Of a DNA stretch of 64,000 bases, positions 33,819 to 44,801 are shown piece by piece. The notes below the pieces were generated by a model. That model made no database searches and had not been told where the DNA came from. It saw only the letters and a list, made by a program, of their open reading frames with translations. The stretch's first letter is position 1. Every line of letters begins with the position of its first letter. The translations under genes and the position numbers were made by a program. Source of the stretch: Trifolium pratense (Eukaryota > Streptophyta > Magnoliopsida > Fabales > Fabaceae); the NCBI RefSeq assembly GCF_020283565.1, contig NC_060063.1, positions 26,838,777-26,902,776 of the forward strand, written 5' to 3'.

Positions 33819-34586
33819 ATCTCCCCTTTTGGCAATTTTTGGCTAAAACAATTTCAGGCCATTACCTTTGAGAGATATAAAAAGCGCAATCCTTCAAATC
33901 ACCATGATTACACAAAAGAAGGAATGTTAGAGCATCTTTTAAACAAAATTTCACATAGGTGAAAAAATATATGCATCAGAGGCAGCAGCAGCGGAGTCAT
34001 CATCAAATAGCCTCGAGCAAAATAAAACATGTGTTAGCAGAAATGTTTTAACATGTTTGTCTTAGCGTGGTATCAGAGCAAAATATGATCAATCATAACA
34101 CATGTCATATGTCATCAAAGATGTTGTGACATATGGGAGCACAGCTTCTAGCATATGTTCGTCCAATCAGGGCAGCATCCATTCAGCAGCAAACTCCCCC
34201 TGAATTCATCAGCTTGTGCATCATCTCAGGGTAAAAAAAATTACTCCCCCTGAATACTTGCTTACTGCTACTTCAAAAACATGTCATAACAAAAGACACA
34301 ACATGTAGCAGAAACAAACAAATCAAAGTACTACTCCCCCTTTTTAGCCACAAAATGTGCCAAAATAGGAAAGTAAAGTATCCAAAGTGCAGAATTAAAC
34401 AAAGTACAGACCATGCACTCAGAAGGTATTAAATCCAGGGCACAAAAAACCCACAAACCAAATAACAAAGTGCAGTAAAAACAAATAGTAAAAAGATTAC
34501 AAGATCATTCATCATCACTGCTATCAGAGTCATCATCCTCATCTGTAGCAGTATCATATCCTTCATCCTCATCAGCATTGTTTTGT
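33819..34586 (-). other. Sirevirus 3' untranslated region with repeated polypurine tracts
   Basis: No ORF. Besides the tract touching the LTR (33821-33830, AAAAGGGGAGAT on the minus strand) there are three further tracts reading AGGGGGAGT on the minus strand at about 34193-34200, 34243-34251 and 34333-34345. Multiple conserved PPTs upstream of the 3' LTR are a known Sirevirus feature. Confidence 0.75.
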
Positions 34587-36905
34587 TCACCTGCAGCAGC
34601 CATATCCTTCATCCTCATCAGCATTATTTGCACTAGCTTTGACAGGTACCTCATCAGCTTCCAGTCCTTCAATCATCCTCAGGAACATTTTCTTTCTTTC
34701 CTCAAGCTCAGCCTGTTGTTTATCTATCTCCTGACATTGAACCTTTAACCCAGCAATAATCTCCTTTTTGGTCATAACACCAGCTCCAGCAGCAGATGTC
34801 CCAACATGATCAGCAACATTATGATTACCAAATAGCTTATGATGAAAGGTGAAACCTGATTCCCTCTTCTTAGATGTGTCAGTTACAACCTTGATGTCTG
34901 GATATTGAGCCAAGATGATTCCACATAACAGAGATGGGAATGCTACTGGCATTTTCACAGCAGTAGATCTGATATGCTTAATGGTTTGATCAAAGATAAA
35001 AGTGCCATAATCACAGTCAACCTTGGTTCCTACAGCATATATAAATCTACCCAGGTTGGTGGCAACATTGGTTGCATGCTTAGTTGGTACCCAATTAGTT
35101 GACCCTATCCTATTAAGGATGGCATACTTGACATTCAACTTACTAGTGGGTATCAATTTCTTCTTGGGCCAGACCTTGACCTTTCCAGTAGTTATTTCAG
35201 AACTTACAACATCATTTGCAACCTCTAATTCAGCCTTAGGTTCTACAGACCTACCTAAGTAATTATTGATGACAACAGGAGAAAAATTGATACATTTACC
35301 TCTGACAAAACCTTTGTGGTAGTCCTTGCTCAGTGGGTTATCACATTCTTCAGGAATATTCACCAGAAATTCTTTCACCAGCAGCTCATAGCAGGGACTG
35401 AAGTCACAGACTGTCTTCAGCAGACCAGCTTCCTTGATGTAGTCAAAGATGTCTTGACATTTTAGAGCATCATTGGTCAATTCCCTCTCAACAGCTAATC
35501 TCATCTGGTAGATGTAGTCCCATCTTAGTGCAAAGGCAGCACGATGGAAAGAAATGTTGTCACAGGGGGCTTCTTCAACACCTTGAGGAGCCTTCTTTGC
35601 AGTAGCCTTCTTAGGGTTTGGAGATGGGATGTTAGCAACATCTTCAGCAGCATCATAGTCTGAGTCACTAGATGACTCCTTCTTCCTTTTCAAGGTCTCC
35701 TTCTTCTTGCTGGGAGGAGAGAAAACTTTGCTCCAACCTTTGACTGGTCCAACACCTGTTGTTTTCACTCTTGGTGCAGGAGTCTTGCTTGCAGTGGGCA
35801 CAGCCTTGCTTGTACAGCTCCTCAGCCTTTTTGTTATACCACCACTAGGTCTTTCAGCAGTCTTGGTGGTCTCATAATTATCAACATCCACTACATCTTT
35901 TTCTACAGATTTGTCAGCTTCAACCTCATGCTCATCTGTGGGGATGGACTGGTTACTCTCTTCAGTCTGAGTATCCTCTTCATCAGCAGAGGTATCTTCT
36001 TGAGCAGTTCCAGTTCCTTCATCAGAGGATTCAGATGTTGTGCAAGTTGTCTCAACATCTTTCTCAACAGCAGTTTCCTTTGTGGCTTCCTTCTCAGCAG
36101 TTTCAACTTCTTCATGCTCATTCAGGGATGTCTTAACATCCGGCATGACAACCTCTTCAGTGACAACATGGGTTGATTTTTTAGTCACCATCTCAGCAAT
36201 TGTTGGTGATTTATCAGCAATTTCAGGTTCAACCTCTGTCGGGGCGTCTTCCATTTCAGTTTCAACTGGTTTAGAATTAAGATCCTTCCTTTCAGCGTCA
36301 GATCCCAAATTCATCTGACTAGGGTTATCAGCGGTTGGAATAATTGTTTCAACAACTTCAGACACAGGATTAGGGTTCTGAGGTTCTCCTTCGTTGGTTT
36401 CAGTTGCTTTCTCAGATGTGTTAACATTCGACTCAAAAACCAAATCAGACATAGACAGAGGGATTCTAGACTTGTAATACCTTATTTTCTTCTTAGAACT
36501 TCCTTTACTAGATTTATCAATAGAAGGAGAGATATCGTCACTTACTTTAGGAATTTTCTTCTTTTCAACTGATTTTCCTTTTACTTTCTTCTCAGCAACA
36601 CTTGATTGAACTTTGGTTGTGCTAGTACGAACAGTCGTAACAGGAACAGCATCTTTGATGATTTGAGACGATTCAATCTTTGCCTTTGATCGTGTGGATC
36701 GAGTAGACTTAGTGGTTTGAGAAGATTCAGACATGTTGGAATGGTGATTTCTGAGATTTGAGAAGATGAAACAATGGAGTTTGAATGGAGAAGTATGAGA
36801 ATAGGGTTCTCGAGCAAAGCTAAATTTTTGGAAGAAAAAGAATTGATTGCGTGTGATGACACATTTAAGGGAAGTTTGCAATAATTTCCCTAAATTAGCG
36901 TGCAT
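34587..36905 (-). CDS. Sirevirus envelope-like ORF (putative plant transposon protein domain)
   Basis: Open frame of 772 codons; a second start at 36734 (MSESSQTTKSTR) may be the real one, giving 715 residues. The N-terminal half is low-complexity, Ser/Thr/Glu/Lys-rich and acidic, with basic patches (KSTRSTRSKAK, SKKKETLKRKKESS). The C-terminal half (from about residue 455) is a folded domain with motifs such as STNWVPTKHATNVATNLGRF and MPVAFPSLLCGIILAQ. I recognise these from legume proteins annotated as envelope-like or 'putative plant transposon protein'. A short coiled coil (KQQAELEERKKMFLRMIEGL) is near the end. No transmembrane segment or signal peptide is evident, so an actual envelope role is unsupported. 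The frame is intact although gag-pol next to it is broken. Confidence 0.75.
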   Translation of the reverse strand: MHANLGKLLQTSLKCVITRNQFFFFQKFSFAREPYSHTSPFKLHCFIFSNLRNHHSNMSESSQTTKSTRSTRSKAKIESSQIIKDAVPVTTVRTSTTKVQSSVAEKKVKGKSVEKKKIPKVSDDISPSIDKSSKGSSKKKIRYYKSRIPLSMSDLVFESNVNTSEKATETNEGEPQNPNPVSEVVETIIPTADNPSQMNLGSDAERKDLNSKPVETEMEDAPTEVEPEIADKSPTIAEMVTKKSTHVVTEEVVMPDVKTSLNEHEEVETAEKEATKETAVEKDVETTCTTSESSDEGTGTAQEDTSADEEDTQTEESNQSIPTDEHEVEADKSVEKDVVDVDNYETTKTAERPSGGITKRLRSCTSKAVPTASKTPAPRVKTTGVGPVKGWSKVFSPPSKKKETLKRKKESSSDSDYDAAEDVANIPSPNPKKATAKKAPQGVEEAPCDNISFHRAAFALRWDYIYQMRLAVERELTNDALKCQDIFDYIKEAGLLKTVCDFSPCYELLVKEFLVNIPEECDNPLSKDYHKGFVRGKCINFSPVVINNYLGRSVEPKAELEVANDVVSSEITTGKVKVWPKKKLIPTSKLNVKYAILNRIGSTNWVPTKHATNVATNLGRFIYAVGTKVDCDYGTFIFDQTIKHIRSTAVKMPVAFPSLLCGIILAQYPDIKVVTDTSKKRESGFTFHHKLFGNHNVADHVGTSAAGAGVMTKKEIIAGLKVQCQEIDKQQAELEERKKMFLRMIEGLEADEVPVKASANNADEDEGYGCCR

Positions 36906-36959
36906 TAATGGATGGAAGAGAAAACAGTTTCCTTTTGCACGCCTTAACTGTTGTAACTG

Positions 36960-39900
36960 CTATGCTTCTTCATACAGGCAAATTCCCAATTTGCCCCTTA
37001 AAAATTCAAACTGATTTGCATCAAGTGCCTTTGTAAAAATGTCAGCTAGCTGTTCACTTGTACCAATATGCTTAAGTTCCACACAATTTTCTTCCACAAG
37101 GTCTCTAATGAAATGATGCCTGATGTCTATATGTTTGGTTCTTGAGTGTTGAACTGGATTCTTTGAGATATTGATTGCACTCAAGTTGTCACAATATAAT
37201 GTCATGACATCTTGGTCGACATTATACTCTTTCAGCATCTGTTTTCATCCACATTAGCTGGGAACAACTGCTACCTGCAGCTATGTATTCAGCCTCTGCA
37301 GTAGATAAAGACACACAATTCTGCTTCTTGCTGAACCATGAGATTAAATTATCACCCAAAAAGAAGCAACCTCCTGAAGTGCTCTTTCTATCATCAGCAC
37401 TTCTAGCCCAATCTGCATCACAATACCCTACCAAGGTAGAGTTCTTTGTCTGGGAGTACAGAATCCCATAATCACTGGTGCCCTTTATATACTTCAGAAT
37501 TCTTTTGACTTGTACAAGATGGCTCATCTTTGGCTTGGCTTGATATCTTGCACACACACCAACAACAAAGGTGATGTCAGGTCTACTAACTGTAAGATAC
37601 AAGAGACTGCCAATCATGCTCCTGTATAGGGTTTGATCAACATCAATGCCATTCTCATCTTTGGTTAGCTTCAGATGAGTAGCAGCTGGAGTTCTCTTGT
37701 GTGCTGCAGTGTCCATTCCAAACTTCTTGATCATATTCTTCGCATACTTGCTTTGAGAAACAAATATGGTGTCTTCCATCTGTTTGACTTGCAGACCAAG
37801 GAAGTATGTTAGCTCACCTACCAAACTCATTTCAAACTCTGACTGCATTTGTTGTACAAAATGTTGCACCATCTTTTCAGACATTCCTCCAAATACTATG
37901 TCATCAACATAAATTTGGGCAATCATCAGCTTCTCTTCCTGTTCTTTAACAAACAAGGTTTTGTCATAGCCTCCTTTTCTGTATCCTTGACTAACAAGAA
38001 AATTTGTCAGCCTCTCATACCAAGCCCTTGGAGCCTGTTTCAGTCCATAAAGAGCTTTCTTTAGCTTGTACACATGATCAGGATTGGCAGGATCTACAAA
38101 ACCTTTTGGCTGCTCCACATAAACTTCTTCATGTAAGTACCCATTAAGAAAGGCACTCTTGACATCCATTTGGTACAGCTTAAATTTAAAGATGCATGCT
38201 ATACCAAGAAGTAGCCTAATAGATTCCAGTCTTGCTACTGGCGCAAATGTTTCATCAAAATCAAGTCCTTCAACCTGAGTATACCCTTGTGCCACTAATC
38301 TTGCCTTGTTTCTTGTTACAACACCATTTTCATCTGATTTGTTCTTGAACACCCATTTTGTGCCTATGACATTAACACCATTGGGTCTGGGAACAAGATC
38401 CCACACATCACTTCTTCTAAACTGAGTTAGTTCATCTTGTATGGCTTCTATCCAAAACTCATCAGTAAGAGCCTCTTTTACATTTTTAGGCTCAATCTTT
38501 GAAACAAAACATGAATTAGTAACCACTTCATTTGTCCTTCTTGTAGCAATTCCCTGGTTAGGATTTCCAATGATGAGATCCTTGGGATGGTTCTTCTGTA
38601 TTCTTATTGAAGGAACTTTGCTCACAGGACCAGGTGTAGGAATAGTTGATTCATCATCTGAATCTGATTCTTTCTCTACTACAGTTTCTTCAGATGTCGG
38701 CAATGTTGTTGCAACATCTTCTTCAGTGTCTGATGTTCTTGCAGATGTTAAGTCATCTATCACAACATTGATAGATTCTACTATTACCTTGGTTCTCTTG
38801 TTGTAAACTCTATAGGCCCTGCTGTTTGTTGAGTATCCAAGAAATAACCCTTCTTCACTTTTAGGATCCATTTTTCTTCTGTGTTCTCTATCAGATAAAA
38901 TGTAACATTTACTTCCAAACACATGAAAGTGTTTCACAGTTGGTTTTCTTCCTTTCCACAGTTCATATAGTGTAGTGGAGGTTCCAGTTCTGAGAGTGAC
39001 ACGATTGTGAATGTAACAGGCAGTATGCATAGCCTCAGCCCAGAATTGATATGGAAGATGTTTTGCATGCAACATTACTCTGGCTGACTCTTGAATTGTC
39101 CTGTTCTTCCTTTCAACAACACCATTTTGTTGAGGTGTGATTGGAGCTGAGAATTCATGCTTGATTCCTTCAGAGGTACAGAATTCAAGGAAGCTTGCAT
39201 TCTCAAACTCTTTACCATGATCACTTCGTATCCTCACAATAGCAGAGTTCTTTTCTCTTTGAAGTTGAAGGCAAAGTTCTTTGAATGCATCAAAACTTTC
39301 AGATTTGTCTTTTAGAAATTCAATCCATGTGAACCTTGAAAAGTCATCTACCATGACAAATGCGTACCTTTTTCCTCCAAGGCTCTCCACTTGCATTGGC
39401 CCCATAAGGTATATGTGCAGCAATTCTAGCACCCTTGTTGTGGTAAGATGTTGCAACTTTGGATGCGACATCTTTGTCTGCTTCCCTATTTGGCATTCTC
39501 CACATATACTTCCTTCCTCTATTTTGAGCTTAGGAAGACCTCTGATTGCCTCTTTAGCTATTGCCTTTTTCATGCCCTTAAGGTGCAGGTGGCCAAGTTT
39601 TTGGTGCCACAACTTTACCTCATCTTCTTTGCTAATATAACATATGGATAAATTGTCTTCTTCTTTAGGGATCCAAAGATAACAGTTGTCTCTTGACCTT
39701 ACTCCTTTCATCAACAGCTCTCCTTGCTCATTTGTAACTAGGCATTCAGTTTTTGTGAAGTTTACTTTCATGCCTTGATCACAAAGTTGGCTTATGCTGA
39801 TTAGATTTGCTTTAAGTCCTTTTACAAGCAACACATTATCTAGCTTTGGTAAGCCATAGTTTGCAAGTTTACCAACTCCCTTAATCTCTCCTTTGGCTCC

Positions 39901-40023
39901 ATCTCCAAACGTCACAAAACTGGTAGCATAAGACTTCAGATCTTCAAGATAGTGTTCAACACCTGTCATATGTCTAGAACAGCCACTATCAAAGTACCAG
40001 GTTTCTCTTGAAGAAGCTCTCAA
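36960..40023 (-). pseudogene. Sirevirus pol (protease, integrase, RT, RNase H), damaged
   Basis: The main frame, 40023-37222, holds 933 codons. The protease site is in [10 protein letters not shown]. The integrase zinc region is H..H..CGEC, followed by the integrase core. The first catalytic Asp is Tyr (LLHIYLMGP, where the family has HIDLMGP); the second ([10 protein letters not shown]) and the Glu ([12 protein letters not shown]) remain. RT is complete, with [16 protein letters not shown] and YVDD. RNase H carries DADWARS and [10 protein letters not shown]. At about 37230 one extra A in a run shifts the frame, and the last 92 codons ([11 protein letters not shown]... ADIFTKAL) lie in the next frame. 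The mutated integrase residue and the frameshift make it non-functional in its present form. Confidence 0.88.
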
Positions 40024-41750
40024 GGATGTATGAGCTATCAGACCTGTGATCTTCTTCTTTTCTCTCCATTCCTTTCTAGTTGTAACATTCGGAAAGGCAG
40101 GAGTATGTAACTCTTGATGAACTCTCCTTGGATATCCGTGCAGCCTATAGCAGAAAGGCCTAATATGTCATTTCCTTCCACAATGATGACATGTCTAATT
40201 ATAGAACTTGGGCATAGGATGTTCCATAGGTTGTTGCGACAATCCTCCTGACACAAAAATTCTGTTGATTGGAGTGTGTATGGTGGCATTGTTGAACTTC
40301 ATCTGCTGCTTTACTCTTTCATGTTCAAAACCAATGGGCTTAGGTTTCCCATAGTTTTGTCTTTGTAACATTTCTTCAAAGGCATCAGTACCTTTGGTCA
40401 TCATTTTAGCCACCTTTGTGACATGATCCAAGTCAGCATTTAACTTGGTCACTTCTTCTCTTTGTTCAGCAATCTTACTTAGGAGGTTGGACTTTTCCAT
40501 TTCCAACTGATGAATTTGACTACTCTGATCTTCAACCTTAATGATGAGATTATCAATGTTTGTGAGTAACTCATTTCTCTCAGCTTGCAGTTTGCCATTG
40601 ATTTTCTTTTGTTTCTCCAATACTTTGCAAACCTCTATGCTTCTATTATGAAGATCTTTGTAAGTAGCAGCTAGTTCTTCATAAGTTACCTCATCATCAC
40701 ATGATTCTGAGTCAGATACACAAACTCCTGTTAATGCTTTAACAAATTTAGCAGATTCTTCCTCCTCTGAATCTGTATCAGACCATGAAACCACAAGACT
40801 TTTCTTTTGTCTTTTTAGAAAGGTTGGACATTCTGTTCTGATATGGCCAAAACCTTCACATTCATGGCATCTTACTCCTTTTTCATCTTCACTTGCCTTT
40901 TTCTGAAAGATGGATTGTTTGTTGTTGTTGAATCGACCATTTGACTTGGGTCTTTGATCCACTTTCTTCATCAACTTGTTGAACTGTCTCCCAAGCATAG
41001 CCATAGACTCGGCTAAGCTTTCTTCACCTTCAGATTCAATTTGTTCATCAGCACCACTTTTTGAAGCAAAGGCTAGATTCTTATCTTTCTTTTCATTCCT
41101 CCTGTTCAAGCCAATTTCATAGGTCTGAAGTGATCCTATGAGTTCATCTAAATTTAGACTTGAAAGATCATGAGCCTCCTCAATGGCTGTCACCTTCATA
41201 TCAAACCTTTTAGGCAAAGATCTGAGTATTTTTCCAACTAACTCCTCATCTGAGATAGGTTTTCCAAGTGCATCAAACGAATTTGCAAAGTCAAGCACAC
41301 ATTCATTTGAAAGTCATGAATGCTTTCCTCCTCCTTCATTCTGAGATTCTCAAAATTGGTTTTGAGCATCTGAAGCTTAGATAGATTCACTTTAGATGTT
41401 CCTTCATGAGCTTTTCTCATAATTTCCCAGGCATGCTTAGCAGTAGTACATCTCTTGACAAGCCTGAACATGTTAGCATCCACACCATTGAAAATTGCAT
41501 ACAAGGCTTTGGAGTTGCCAAGTGCCAGATCATCCTCATCTTTTGTCCATTCGTTGTATGGCTTCTTTACATCAGTTTTCCTGCCATCTTTGTCGAGAAC
41601 CATTGGTGGTTCCCATCCACGTAACACAGCCTTCCATGTCCTGCTGTCAATTGATTTTATTAAAGCCTCCATACGAGATTTCCAATAATCATAGTTCTCA
41701 GGACCTGTCAGTAAAGGGGGTTTAGACACTGACCCTCCTTCTTTATCCAT
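40024..41750 (-). pseudogene. Sirevirus gag, frameshifted and with in-frame stops
   Basis: It starts at ATG 41750 (MDKEGGSVSKPPLLTG). At about 41300 two extra bases (ATGTGTGCTTG against ATGTGCTTG in the + strand copy) shift the frame. The rest runs 41298-40195 with a zinc knuckle (CHECEGFGHIRTEC) and a coiled coil. Two stops, TAG at 40195 and a TGA inside a second knuckle (CHHCGRK then HIRPFC), interrupt the frame that leads into pol. Gag and pol are otherwise in one frame, as expected for a Copia polyprotein. Confidence 0.88.
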
Positions 41751-41804
41751 TGTACCAGAAAATACTTCCCTGGAGCTCACCCAAAATAACAGAACAGGGT
41801 GCCT

Positions 41805-41816
41805 GCTCTGATGCCA
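41805..41816 (-). other. Sirevirus primer-binding site
   Basis: The minus strand reads TGGCATCAGAGC two bases after the LTR end. This is one base different from the initiator tRNA-Met PBS TGGTATCAGAGC. Confidence 0.8.
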
Positions 41817-41818
41817 AT

Positions 41819-42318
41819 TGAAATTCTGGTATCTCTAGAAAGATGTTGCCTAAGATGTCCCAACGACTTCTTTATGAATAATGTTGTTTCTATTGTTGGC
41901 ACATCTTACATAACATATAAAATACTGACAGAGAATAAATAAAGTGCACAAGTAATTGTTAACCCAGTTCAGCCAACTGCCTACTCTGGGGGATACCAAT
42001 CCAGGAAGGAAATCCACTAATAGCTCTAGTTACTAAGACCTCCAGCAAACCCTAGGATTTACGCCTTAAACTAAGACCTCCAGCAAACCCCTGGTTTATG
42101 CCTTATAACCTCGACACTACTCATGCAACTTCTGCCTAGGAACTCCTAGACATGAGATCCGATCTCACTTCCACTCACACAACACAACCTGTGTTGTTTA
42201 TACAATGTTGGGAATGATGTGGCAACAACTTACCAAGACACTACTTCACTTTTGCTTATAAGCTTCAAGTGAATCACACAAGGTAAACTCCTTACTTCAA
42301 AGCTTAGGAGTAACCTTA
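41819..42318 (-). repeat. Sirevirus 5' LTR, truncated
   Basis: Matches the PBS-proximal half of the 3' LTR, up to GAGTAACCTTA. It then ends abruptly at unrelated AT-rich sequence. The promoter half of the LTR is gone. Confidence 0.88.
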
Positions 42319-42448
42319 ATATATTACTGCCACTCGCTCTGTAATGTTGTCACACAAGATAAGCACACCGCAAGGTTACAAGGTTACCGGGAAACGACAT
42401 TCCCTTTATTTTAAATTAAATTTATATTAAATTTATTAACTAATCATA

Positions 42449-42499
<51 letters not shown>

Positions 42500-42538
42500 T
42501 AATCATAAATGTGTTTTTGCTTATCATGTTGTGTGTAG
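42319..42538. other. Intergenic, with (AAT)n microsatellite
   Basis: Unrecognised sequence, followed by an (AAT)n tract at about 42447-42498. No gene is seen before the pseudogene exon at 42539. Confidence 0.6.
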
Positions 42539-43012
42539 GAACTCATTGCAGTTCCTGAAGGTGTCTCTGACTTGAAAGAAACCATGGGTACTTGCGCAAT
42601 ATAGTGTTGTCTCCACACAAGCTTGATATAACTTATAAAATAAAATACGAGTGTTCCTGAGGTATTCTTTAAGCATTTTAAATAGTAAATTTTGTGAATT
42701 TTTTATAAAAATGTGTGAAGTCAATATATTAAAAATTGAAATGTTTCACTTTTTAAATAAATAATTTTTTTAAATGGAATGCTTAAAAAGTATCCCGAGG
42801 CACCGTTTAGCATAACCCTAACTTATAAGTTAATTTGTTATAAAAATAATGTACACATGTTGTATAATCTGATAACTATGTGACTTTATGCTTAATTGCA
42901 TTTTTAGTCTTCATATTTTACATGTTTTACAATTTTAATCTCTCTATTTAAAAATTAGATATTTTTACTTTCTTATTTTGATTTTCTTTTGTAATTTTGT
43001 CCCTGGCCCTAT

Positions 43013-43187
43013 TTTAATTGATATGCACCGACGGTGTAAAATAATTTTACGTCAACCAATACCAACCATGTTTTCTGCCACATCACTCCACTCCACCCCA
43101 CTTTCTTGATATGACATGGCAAAATAATGTTTGTTTATTGAACGATTGTGTAAAACTATTTTACACCGTCGGTGCATATCAATTAAA
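43013..43187. mobile_element. MITE in intron (long inverted repeats)
   Basis: The ends are TTTAATTGATATGCACCGAC and its reverse complement (GTCGGTGCATATCAATTAAA), with continued inward symmetry (GGTGTAAAATAATTTTAC / GTAAAACTATTTTACACC). It is 175 bp with no ORF. The target duplication is not clear, so the superfamily is not assigned. Confidence 0.8.
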
Positions 43188-43740
43188 CTCAAATGTTATA
43201 TATATATATATATTACTGTGTATTTTTTACATTCACTTGACCGCCTAATTAATTAATTAATGTTTCTTTTCTATTATGTGTTAGGGTCCGCATGTGTTAT
43301 TGTTAACTGGAATCGACCTTAAAAAATATGGTAAGGAGGGAACCGTTATTGAAGCATCTCACTATGACCATAACTTCCTAACTATTCATGCCAGTAATAT
43401 ATTTTCGGGATATAACATCTGGTTAAGAAATGGAGAGAAAATTGAATTGGATGTTCCTAGAGGATGTTTTCTTATTACCGCAGGAAAACAGGTAATTTGA
43501 TATAATTTCAATTTTTTTTTATCCACTAACTAGAGATTTATTTATATAATTTGACATTATCAACGTCCTTTTGTGTTTTCTATATAGATGGAATGGCTCA
43601 CTGGAGGGTGCATCTTAGCTTGCAAGTATGAGGTAATTGTCACAAACAAGACAACGTTAGCAATCAATGAAGCAAAAGAGCTAGGTCATCGCTTATGGAG
43701 AGCCTCTTCAACGGTTAGAGAGCATATATAATTTTATTTT

Positions 43741-44052
43741 GGCTTAATTAGTAAAATAGTCCCTTAAAGATATTTTTGGTTTTAAATTGGTCCCTTAAAG
43801 AAAAAAAGTTCCAATAGGTCCCTTAAAGAAAAAAAAAGGTCTGAATAGGTCCCTAAAGACATCTCCGGTCCCTAAAGACATCTCCGTTAATCAGTTTGGT
43901 ACCTAAAAAAGAGTCTGAATAGGACCAAACTGATTAACAGATATGTCTTTAAGGGACCTATTCAGACCTTTTTTTCTTTAAGGACCTATTCAGACCTTTT
44001 TTTCTATCTGAAATCGAAAATATTTTTAAGGGACCATTTTACTAATTAAGCC
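43741..44052. mobile_element. Mutator-type foldback MITE with 9 bp target duplication
   Basis: The ends are GGCTTAATTAGTAAAAT and ATTTTACTAATTAAGCC. The two halves are nearly palindromic around ~43900, with repeated GGTCCCTTAAAGA motifs. It is flanked by perfect 9 bp direct repeats TTTTATTTT (43732-43740, 44053-44061), which fits a Mutator-like transposase. It lies in the last intron of the pseudogene. Confidence 0.82.
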
Positions 44053-44259
44053 TTTTATTTTCCTAAGAAAGAGTTTTAATTGTCAGTTATATTGACCGGT
44101 TATATTTGTTGACGCTTGTAGTTATATGCACACCTCGCACCAGATGAACTTATGATGCCCTTAGAAAAATTCCATGAATATTCTTTCAGGCCAAACGAAT
44201 ACCCTCCTATATATGCAAGAGATGCTGAACGTTTGGTGAAACCAATCCCATTTGAATGA

Positions 44260-44801
44260 ATCAAATGACAACTTTTATCTATTGTTATGAGTTATGACTG
44301 TTTCTTTTACATCATATATATGCCATTCAAAATAAATAAAATAGATAATATTATTGAATTTGAACCCTCCTTTCTATGTGTTCTTTTTAATAAATAAATA
44401 AATCTTGTTTATGTATGAATATAATTTTAATCAAACTTATTTGGATGGACATGGCTTTTTGCCTGATTCTACTTGGTTGGTTCAATGTCTCTACAATGTA
44501 CCGTAATTTGATCCATATTGTAAGACATTTTATCAAACTATTGAATGAATTATTATTATTATTTTTTTGAGTTAGATGGTGGATTGGTATGTTTTGTTTT
44601 CTTAATTTCTTTTGAGAATGGGTTTTTACAATCAAGAAGTATATATTAGTTATTTTAGAAACACAGACCGTTCAGATTTTTTTATTGTCAAACAACGGCA
44701 ATTTGTTTACTTTTTTTAAGGTAAACTAAGAGGATAAAAGATTAAAATAACACAAACTAACCTCTGTTTTCTTTTGAAGATCCTATTGTAATACATATTA
44801 C
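44260..44801. other. Intergenic, no gene seen
   Basis: AT-rich 3' flank of the pseudogene. Nothing recognised. Confidence 0.6.

Larger units (their letters stand above)
32814..42318 (-). mobile_element. Ty1/Copia Sirevirus (SIRE/Maximus lineage) with envelope-like ORF, minus strand
   Basis: Order on the minus strand: a truncated 5' LTR (42318-41819), a Met-tRNA PBS, gag, protease, integrase, RT, RNase H, a long extra ORF, multiple polypurine tracts, then the 3' LTR (33818-32814, 1005 bp, TGTTGG...TTTCA). An extra ORF after pol together with repeated polypurine tracts is characteristic of Sireviruses. The 5' LTR keeps only the ~500 bp nearest the PBS, so neither a target duplication nor the LTR promoter region is available at that end. 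Confidence 0.9.
42539..44259 (+). pseudogene. Truncated paralogue of the 2OG-Fe(II) dioxygenase-like gene
   Basis: Exons are recognisable at 42539-42587 (ELIAVPEGVSDLKETM), 43285-43491 (GPHVLLLTGIDLKKYGKEGT; HYDHNFLTIH), 43588-43713 (MEWLTGGCILACKYEV; LWRASST) and 44122-44259 (LYAHLAPDELM; ending KPIPFE-stop). All have GT/AG borders. The exon that should follow the first one (the W...KM...LP..SF block, present in the array copies) is missing, and the phases do not join (1 against 0). The N-terminal exons are also absent. The HxD pair is present (HYD) and the RxS motif is RAS, but the distal iron-ligand His is Tyr (CKYEV). Two introns present here are absent from the array copies. Two MITEs sit in its introns. 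The gene is broken and probably inactive. Confidence 0.72.

Noticed and set aside
35023..36318. Several + strand frames in the envelope-like ORF
   Set aside because: Shadows of the 772-codon minus-strand frame.
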